A DNA stretch of 64,000 nt, from positions 8,474,001 to 8,538,000 of the forward strand of contig CM065389.1 of the NCBI GenBank assembly GCA_033060915.1, in the 5' to 3' direction. The stretch comes from Euryodendron excelsum. Lineage: Eukaryota > Streptophyta > Magnoliopsida > Ericales > Pentaphylacaceae. How positions within the stretch are numbered: the stretch's first letter is position 1; each line of letters starts with the position of its first letter. The translations under genes were made by a program, and so were the position numbers. The notes beneath the pieces are model-generated. The model had not been told where the DNA came from, made no database searches, and saw only the letters and a list, made by a program, of their open reading frames with translations. This document shows positions 57,099-64,000 of this stretch, piece after piece.

Positions 57099-57596
57099 AG
57101 CATCTAAAATCCTGCAATGGGCTCCACGACATGAGTTTAATTTCAAAAACTACCAACAACCTAAGTTCACTTTTTTATGATGGAAATGTAGCCCTGGGTG
57201 CATTTGGTTAATTTTTTTTTTATTTGCTTTTTGCTTTTTTTGTAAGTCAAAAAGCTTGGAGGTTTGATATACCACCTTTTGGCTTTTTGTGTTTTTGACT
57301 TTTTTAAAGCTAAAATAAGCCTAAAAAAATTAAAAGTTAAAAGTTTCTTCTTTTTTTTTGTTTTTTAGCTTTTTTTTAATTTTACTTTTTTTAATCTCAT
57401 TTTTTTGAATAAAAGTGTACCCAACAGACCCTCAATATAAAGGAAGAAAGAAAAAGGCCTAAAATTTAGAAGAATATAAGTTAATATAAATAAAGAGCAA
57501 GAACCCATGTCAACACGGGTATATGAAAGTACTCTCACAAATGCCGTTCCCTAATTTGCAGTGTAGAAGTCATGAATTTCTTGCTTTTTTTTTTTA
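57099..57596. other. Non-coding DNA, AT-rich; possible small MITE
   Basis: 57188-57432 is bordered by GGGTGCATTTGGTTAA and GTACCCAACAGACCCT, inverted ends like those of common plant MITEs (AGGGTCTGTTTGGTA type), with A/T-rich content between. No gene. Confidence 0.4.
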
Positions 57597-58342
57597 GGCA
57601 AATTATACTTTACGTACATGTAGTTTAACTAGTTTTACTTTAACCTTCTTCAAATTTTAAATATAATACTTTTATATTTATGTGATTTGACTCAATTTCA
57701 CTTAACTTTTTTCAAATTTCAAATGTAATACTTTACTCTATTATGGTTCTAACTAAAGTAACATTTTAAAATTTTCGTCATAAATAACGGAATGTGTATT
57801 TCAAGCATAGTAAATGACGAGTGATATTGAGGTTGGGTAAAATCTTATAAAAAATGATGTATATTATTATGAAAATAACGCATAAGTCCAAAATTAACGT
57901 ATATAATTTTTTGTAAGAACAAATGTTTTTAACATGGTAGGGTTATGCCAGTGTGATTGTAGAAACATATGTTTTTTAACATGTAATTGTTTTGGTGATG
58001 TAATTGGGAGTTTTTTTCACGATGTCATTAATTTTTTAACTCTTCTTTGCTTTTTTGTTTGCATCTACTGTAAGCTTGTAGCGTAAAAAAAAATTGTGTA
58101 CCTCATTTTTGGACTTGTACTTCATTATCAGTGGAGCATACCTTACTTTTTATAGGATTTTGTCCAGGCTCAATGTCACTCGCCATTTGCTATGCGTAAA
58201 ATACATATTTCGTTATTTATGACGAAAAATTTAACAGTGTCACTTTGATTAGAACCACAAGGGATAAAATGTTACATTTATAACTTGCAAGAGGTTAAGT
58301 GAAACTAAGTCAAATTACGTGGGAATAAAGTATAATTTGCCC
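57597..58342. mobile_element. Mutator-like non-autonomous element with long terminal inverted repeats
   Basis: The ends are GGCAAATTATACTTTA (57597) and TAAAGTATAATTTGCC (to 58342). The arms are inverted repeats over roughly 200-250 bp (e.g. CGTCATAAATAACG and its reverse complement at about 57776 and 58212). The left arm has an internal duplication of about 60 bp. Long TIRs fit a Mutator-type element; the TSD is obscured by a T-run. No transposase. Confidence 0.65.
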
Positions 58343-59929
58343 TTTTCTTGTATTTATGGAAAGTCAACCCACACTTATCAAGAAACTCATTTGGAGGGAG
58401 AAACGTATTTTCAATACTGGTACAATCGTATGAAACTCGTTTAAAAATTTTGAAAAAATTTTCAAAAAATATTTGGAACTCTCAAAAAACGTTTAGGATA
58501 CTAAACGGAAATTTTTCAAAAACTTAAGGGAAACTTTTCAAAAACTTGAAATATTAATTTTTATACATTTTTCTCCTTAAGTTTTAACTAAATATCTATA
58601 AAGTTATTCATATAGGTTTCTATTAAACTTTTCAAAGGTCTCCACTAAATTTTTCAAGGTCTCATTTGAATTTCGCGCAAGTTTCTTAATAAGATTCATA
58701 TTAAATTTCTTAATGATTTTTCGCTTTTCGTTTTTCTTTGTAGTTTTTGGCCTCATTTCCCGCTTCAGTTTCTCCTAACTTTTTCGCTTTTGCTTTCCAT
58801 TTTGATAACTACGAGTCAAACCACTTAACAACCCATTAAAATGAATGTACACACACTCACCCAACATCTCGAAGTAAAATGAAGTACTAAACGATTGTGG
58901 GCCAAAGCGCGAACTTGCTATGCGAGCCCACTAACTATCCAACCCGATATGGAGTGGCAGACTTGTGAGAAATTATTTTTTGGTAGAAAGCTAAACCACT
59001 TAATAACTCATTAAAACAGAAATTTAAGTGGAGGCTTGTACAACCCCTTGTACTTTTCGTGACTCAAACTTAGAATGTAGAATTTGTTTTGATACAATTG
59101 TTAAAAATATTACCAAAATGCCAAAAAACCTAAGCATGAGGGGGGAAACAGTTCAATGATGAGGTTGTACTGAGAATTTAGTAGTAATTTCTATCAAATG
59201 ATAATATATAGTGGGTAAATATATTAACAACTTGAGTTTAAAGAGTAATACAGAGATTTTTTAAAAAAAATACTATTTGACAAAATCTGATAGGATATTT
59301 CTTTAAAACTATTTCTACTACTCAACTAATTCAAATTAATGATGTATTCAATTACGTGTCACAATTTAATAACAATTATCATAAAATATTCAGTATTACC
59401 TGATCACTAAATTTTTTTTCTGTCTAAGAGAGTTAAAATAGTTTAACCTAAGTCTCATATCATAGGTTTTTTTCTTTTACCTGTTACCCATGCCAAAAGT
59501 TTTGTCCATCTAACCGAAGAAGAAGAAAATTTATTTAGTCCACAAAATCACCGTATCATACTTATTTCACCTCTTATAAAATTAATTTGTTCCATCTCTC
59601 GTAAAATTATGGAGTCCTGGTAAGTGCGATCCAATAGTAAAAGGAGGACTAAAAACAAGTGATACTGAATAATTTATCGCAGGAGGTACTGAACCAAGCA
59701 TGTTGCCGCATTCAAGCACAAGGGGGACAATCTGCTCGGACGGCTTATATTAGCAAAATGGGCCGCTTACTCGGGATTCGAGATTGCTTTATGATGGCCC
59801 CAACTCCCAAGTGTACGTTAGGAAATCAGACGGTCTGAAGAATTCCAATCGATGATTCGATCGAAGAATTGAATTGAATTGAAGCAAAACGAAAATAAAT
59901 CAAAATGTAGCGGGCATCGAATTCCATGA
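58343..59929. other. Intergenic DNA upstream of the PWWP gene
   Basis: AT-rich, no gene seen. 58440-58700 is rich in TTTCAAAAA words. From about 59680 the composition becomes less AT-rich toward the promoter of the next gene; a TATA box is not evident. Confidence 0.45.
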
Positions 59930-60057
59930 GCGAAGGCTCTCTCTCTATCTCTGTGAAGAGTTCATTCATTTGTGTTCGTTTCTCTCTAGAGAGAGAGAGA
60001 GAGAGAGGGCGTCTGTACTCTGAAGTGGAGTTTCTCTCTCTCGTTCTTCGTCTGCTT
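59930..60057 (+). other. Probable 5' non-coding exon of the PWWP gene
   Basis: A leader-like region with CT and GA runs (CTCTCTCTCT at 59938-59951, (GA)n at 59986-60007). It ends in a good splice donor, CTTGTAAGTGC (GTAAGT at 60058-60063). CT/GA tracts are common in plant 5' UTRs. The transcription start is not determined. Confidence 0.5.
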
Positions 60058-60528
60058 GTAAGTGCTCTTCAGCTTATTGTTGCTGTTCAGGTCTGAAATT
60101 GATTAAAATGAAGTGTGGAAGCACCACTGACTTGATGTTCTCCTGAACATTTTGGGACTAGTACTTCGAATGAACTCTTTTTGTTCGCTTCATTTTCACA
60201 TTGTTTTGTTTGATCGTGTTATAGTGAAGAAAGTGAAGGGCAAACTGTTCTTCACCGAAATGATTCCAATCACACGAATCAAATTCCATTTAACTTATAG
60301 GACACATTCATGTGTTCGCTAGCTTGTTATTACTCTGAAACCCCCAAATGTACTCTGCCTCTGTTTTGAGTTCTCTTGCTGTGCTTTCGGTCAGCATTAT
60401 GTTGAAAATCACACCATTTTCATTGCCCTTTAAAGTCCTACCTTGAACTCTCAACCTCTTGCCCCTAAGAGTTCAGGCCATCTCTTAGATACCAAACAAG
60501 CCAGAGCTGGTTGGAAGATAAATATCTA

Positions 60529-60707
60529 GGCTGTGTTTGGAATCCGGATTTGGTGATGAAAAAGCTAACGGAAAAAAAAAATGGTGATGGAAAAGCAATG
60601 GTGACGGAAAAGAGAACAAACTAAAATAGTATTTTTGTTCTTTTTTTCTCTCACTTTTTTCTTTTATTTTTCTTTTTCACCACCAAATTATTGATCCAAA
60701 CACAGCC
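60529..60707. mobile_element. Tourist-like MITE, 179 bp, in the first intron
   Basis: Inverted ends GGCTGTGTTTGGA and TCCAAACACAGCC (13 bp perfect), with 3-bp flanks CTA/TTA as expected for a PIF/Harbinger-type TSD. It lies between the leader exon and the first coding exon of the PWWP gene. Confidence 0.7.
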
Positions 60708-61762
60708 TTAGTGTTGCTAGGGTAAAAATATTAGGACGGGAGTATATGATTTGTGCACTCCTGGAGATGATTATTGTAGGACATGCTCAGTATTGATTCT
60801 CTTAAGATGAAAAAAAAATGAGGGTCATTTTTATAATTTCATGTAGCATGTATCGAAAGGAGTATCCGGTGTGGGAATATTGTTTAAATTTACTGAGCTT
60901 AGTAGCCCTGCTAAAGATATTGTTTACTAGTTTGTGTTGTGTTACCGGAAAGTTCTGACCTGAAATGGCCGTCTATAGGCCTTCACATTAAAAGTATTGG
61001 TGTTGAGAAATGTCAGAAATGTCCGCTACTTTGATGGAATTTTCTTTCAATATTTTAAGTTGACTGGCAAAATGGTTAGTGTTATGCCTTGCCGGTGCAA
61101 CTTCAATAGGCTGAACTTTTTCGACTAAAAATACCCCCTATGGAGGCATATATTGGGACCTGAAAGTATTTTATTGGCTTGTCATTAGATACCTGGTAAA
61201 ACATGTCACAATTTAACAGGGATGACTATTGAACAGTCGGTAGACTGCTTGACTTTTTGCCGTCAGGAAGGTAAACGGTCTCTTTGTGTTCTATGGTACA
61301 GTGAATGCTGATAAATGTATTCCAATTCATAGTTGTGTTAATCCAACATCTTTGCTTGTGGACACTACAAGCTTTTTCTTTTTAGAATGTATGCATAATG
61401 TAGGCCAGCTCCTTTAGATATGACACAGAAGTAATTGTTCTGAATGATCATTGAAAATATTTTCAGAATAAACAGTAAAATTTGCTATCTACTTTATGGC
61501 TAGCACCACATTGACGTCACTAATAGTACCAGTCTGTTGCAATATTTCGAAGTGGAACAGATTATCAATTGTCACTGACATCAACCTATAAGCTAATGCT
61601 ATTATTTTTATTCTTCCAACCATTAAGATTCTAAACCAGATGAACGACTATGTTGAACACAATTCCAAATTTTATGTTTTTATTGTAGTGGCTTAGACTG
61701 ATGCATGTCTTGTGTTTGTATGCCCTTGCCAAAATGGATCATTCAGAGTGCAAAGTCTAGCT

Positions 61763-64000
61763 ATGAAGAGCAGACGTCTTTCTGGAAATAGAAGTTCTGC
61801 TGACAAGGGAGATGGCGGTGAAACTGCAGTTAATCAACAAAGTGAGGAGGTTGCCTTGGGGGATATAATATGGGTTAGTCTCCATGGCTCCTCATGGTGG
61901 CCTGCACAGGTATGTGAAAGTTTCATTTTTTGCAGCATTTTATATGGGATTCATAATTTAACTCTGACTTTGTTTACCTGTCGTGAATCGTTTTTTTTAT
62001 TGTTTTCTATTTACTCCTTTTTTTTGGTAGGTTGTTGATGTGGACACCGTGAGTCAGAACAATAAACCCAGAACCAGAGCAGTGGGTGAAGTTCTTGTGC
62101 GACTATATGGAAGCTATAAATAGTTAAGTGTTTTTTCCCTGCAGGGTTGTTTTTGGACCTCTTTTTATTTTTATTTTTAATTGTTTTGTACATTTATTAG
62201 CTTTGCTGACTCTTGCTTCATTCCTACAGCATGTATGTGGATCCAATGACGTGTCGAGCAGAGTTTGAGAATGTAAATATCTTTATACGGCTCCAACGTT
62301 GGGAAGTCGTTACCTTTCCTTTTTTAAGTACATAGAATTGACCACTTGAGTTTCATCAGCTTTTCAAATTTATTACTTTGTGTCTAATCATTCTGTAATT
62401 TGAAACTCAGATACTCAAGCGAAACAATGGTAACCATAGTGAAATATTTCAGAAAGCTCTGGAGCAGGTAGACCTTTTCTTTCTCTTTTGCATCTTATAA
62501 GCCGTTGATTTTGGTTCTTGTAAGAGATATTTATTCCAATAATTCCATATGGCTGTAGGATCTTGCTGGCTTCAAATCTGGTAGAGCAAAGGGGAAAGGA
62601 ATCAAATCTGAAGGTCAGCCAACTGTGTACATGCTTTGCACACACAAGTTATAGACCTTTCTATTTATGAAATTTTAGGTATTTCTTTGAAGTGCAAAAA
62701 TCTTAAAAACATCATCATTGGAGATTGAAAACAATTAAAAATTCCTTAGAGTGATGATGGCCAAAACATCTGATTTTTTTTTTTTCCCTGAAACTTTGCT
62801 TGTAATTTTTCTTGCCTAATCATGATTCTAATGTTTACCGTGCAGGAATAAAAAAATTTAGTAATATCCATCACAATTGATGCTAAGATGGGCCAAACAT
62901 AGGAGCCTTGTTTGGATACATGCGTTGCAGAAAAAGAATATAAACCTGTTAATTGTAGAATTTTGGTTTCCCGATCAAGTGATGAATTCCTTGGGAAACT
63001 GCATTTTCAGTTTTATTTTCTTATTTTTGCCTCTTCTGTGGTCAAACTATGCCCTTTTATTTTTGGGGTTTTTTCTTCATTTGCTTAAAAACCAAATGTT
63101 GGCAGTGAGGAACTGCAAAAATAGATATAAATGGTTCAGATGCTGTCATTAGCTCTCACAATTCCGGGTTGGACATTGCCATTCCTTGAGTAGAAGGCCG
63201 GAAAATATGTCTTATTCTTGTCATATTGGAGCTAGTCAATGTGGTGACCGCTACCATGCTTAGAATCATATGTGCACAATAGGATTTTCAAGGAATGGCC
63301 TTTCACAAGTTGCCCTGGGCATTTTAATTGAGGGCTTCTTCAAAATGTTCAACCTTGGATAGCCTGCCGGCTGTCCCCACTTAATGCGCACAAAATTCCT
63401 GCCTTGATCATATATTGAATTGTTGATATAATTTAAAAATAGGCTTGAAATTTCTAATTACTTGTTAGGTGTTTGCTAAGTTCATTGTTGATCTTCAGGA
63501 TTATAATTCAATTTGTCACCAAAAATTCACATCTTACTTTACTTGTAGCAAGCTACTTCAAATATATCTGCATGTCACTATTTAGTATTAATATTTGGTC
63601 AAATAATTTTTTCTTGCTAGGAAAAGTTAGAGTTGGTTCTCCTCAAGACAAAATATCAAAGCAAACTATAATTGAAAAATGCCAGGAAATAGAATCCCCA
63701 ATTTCTGTAAGTTTTATTCTGTTGTTTCAGGGTCTTATGCTCCGTTAAATGCTTATTTTCTCTCCTTTATTGATTGTGAAGACATGTAAACTTGTTTTCA
63801 GACAAGAGGTGCCGTGGGAAATCATCCAATTGTAAGTGTTCAGGGAACTATAATGCTGAAGACTGGCCTTGATGCTAAAACTTCTGGAGGCAATGCTTCA
63901 GCAAAAGATGCAACAGAGCAACATAGTCTTAAGGTTGACGGTGCAACTTCTGTTAGTTGTCTGTTGCTCTATTTTCCTGCAATATTTTTTGGACTCAGAT
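61763..64000 (+). CDS. PWWP-domain protein, 5' part of gene (runs off the window)
   Basis: Coding exons read from splice sites and continuous frame: 61763-61909, 62031-62122, 62230-62272, 62411-62467, 62559-62613, 63621-63706, and 63802 onward (end uncertain). The start is the ATG of MKSRRLSGNRSSADKG; the upstream acceptor is at about 61688. The PWWP domain begins at about residue 32 with LGDIIWVSLHGSSWWPAQVVD (the PWWP signature is SWWP here) and continues through VLVRLYGSYKYMYVDP. PWWP domains bind methylated histone H3 tails and DNA, so a nuclear chromatin role is likely. After it come Lys/Gly-rich AGFKSGRAKGKGIKSEG and a Ser/Thr-rich region without a domain I recognise. Intron phases are consistent and no stops occur, so the gene looks functional. 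An alternative exon after the acceptor at 62845 would meet a stop quickly. Confidence 0.85.

Overview
The window is nuclear DNA of a flowering plant, probably a eudicot. The evidence is two spliced or plant-type host genes plus a dense nest of plant retroelements: Ty3/gypsy of the Tat type, Ty1/copia of the SIRE type, an L1-like LINE, hAT- and Mutator-like non-autonomous transposons, and an endogenous caulimovirid (pararetrovirus). I see no prokaryotic signals, rRNA or tRNA genes. All element boundaries and target-site duplications (TSDs) below were read by eye.

Layout. 1-1021: copia reverse transcriptase/RNase H remnant (+). 1242-12901: a decayed gypsy-type LTR (copy A) split by a 9.95-kb Tat-type gypsy element (1961-11908, minus strand, TSD CAATT). 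The Tat element carries gag and pol on one strand and, on the other, an accessory gene with its own TATA box and an intron. 13427-23854: a 10.4-kb SIRE-type copia element (minus, TSD AATAG) with an extra ORF after pol, inserted in a tandemly duplicated segment of about 290 bp. 24340-27300: another gypsy-like LTR split by a 1.7-kb SIRE-type solo LTR (24761-26462, TSD ATTTT). 27424-35585: an L1-like LINE (minus) split by a 4.97-kb TG..CA element (29448-34420). 36325-42902: copy B of the same gypsy-type LTR as copy A, split by a second 4.93-kb member of that TG..CA family in the opposite orientation (37722-42651, TSD ATCGG). These two look like solo LTRs of a retrotransposon with giant LTRs. 42929-45520: hAT-like non-autonomous elements, one holding a solo LTR of the Tat element (44696-45296, TSD GAATA).

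46337-47317: an intact intronless gene for a plant J-domain protein with a Cys-rich segment and an AT-hook. 47318-49900: mostly featureless intergenic DNA. 49911-57098: a MITE and a rearranged endogenous caulimovirid on the minus strand, bracketed by 390-bp direct repeats. 57597-58342: a Mutator-like element with long terminal inverted repeats. About 59900 to the window end: the 5' part of a multi-exon PWWP-domain gene (+).

The host genes are not functionally linked as far as I can see. What the window shows best is retroelement architecture. In four LTR families, arrays of short palindromes centred on CG (GTCGAC, TTCGAA, GGCGCC) sit just upstream of the TATA box. In the two SIRE-type families a mitosis-specific-activator-like motif lies between array and TATA at the same spacing. 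In the SIRE element the same palindrome array recurs upstream of the extra ORF, which suggests an internal promoter. Every in-frame stop I examined in the broken retroelement genes fits a C-to-T or G-to-A transition, as expected after heavy cytosine methylation.
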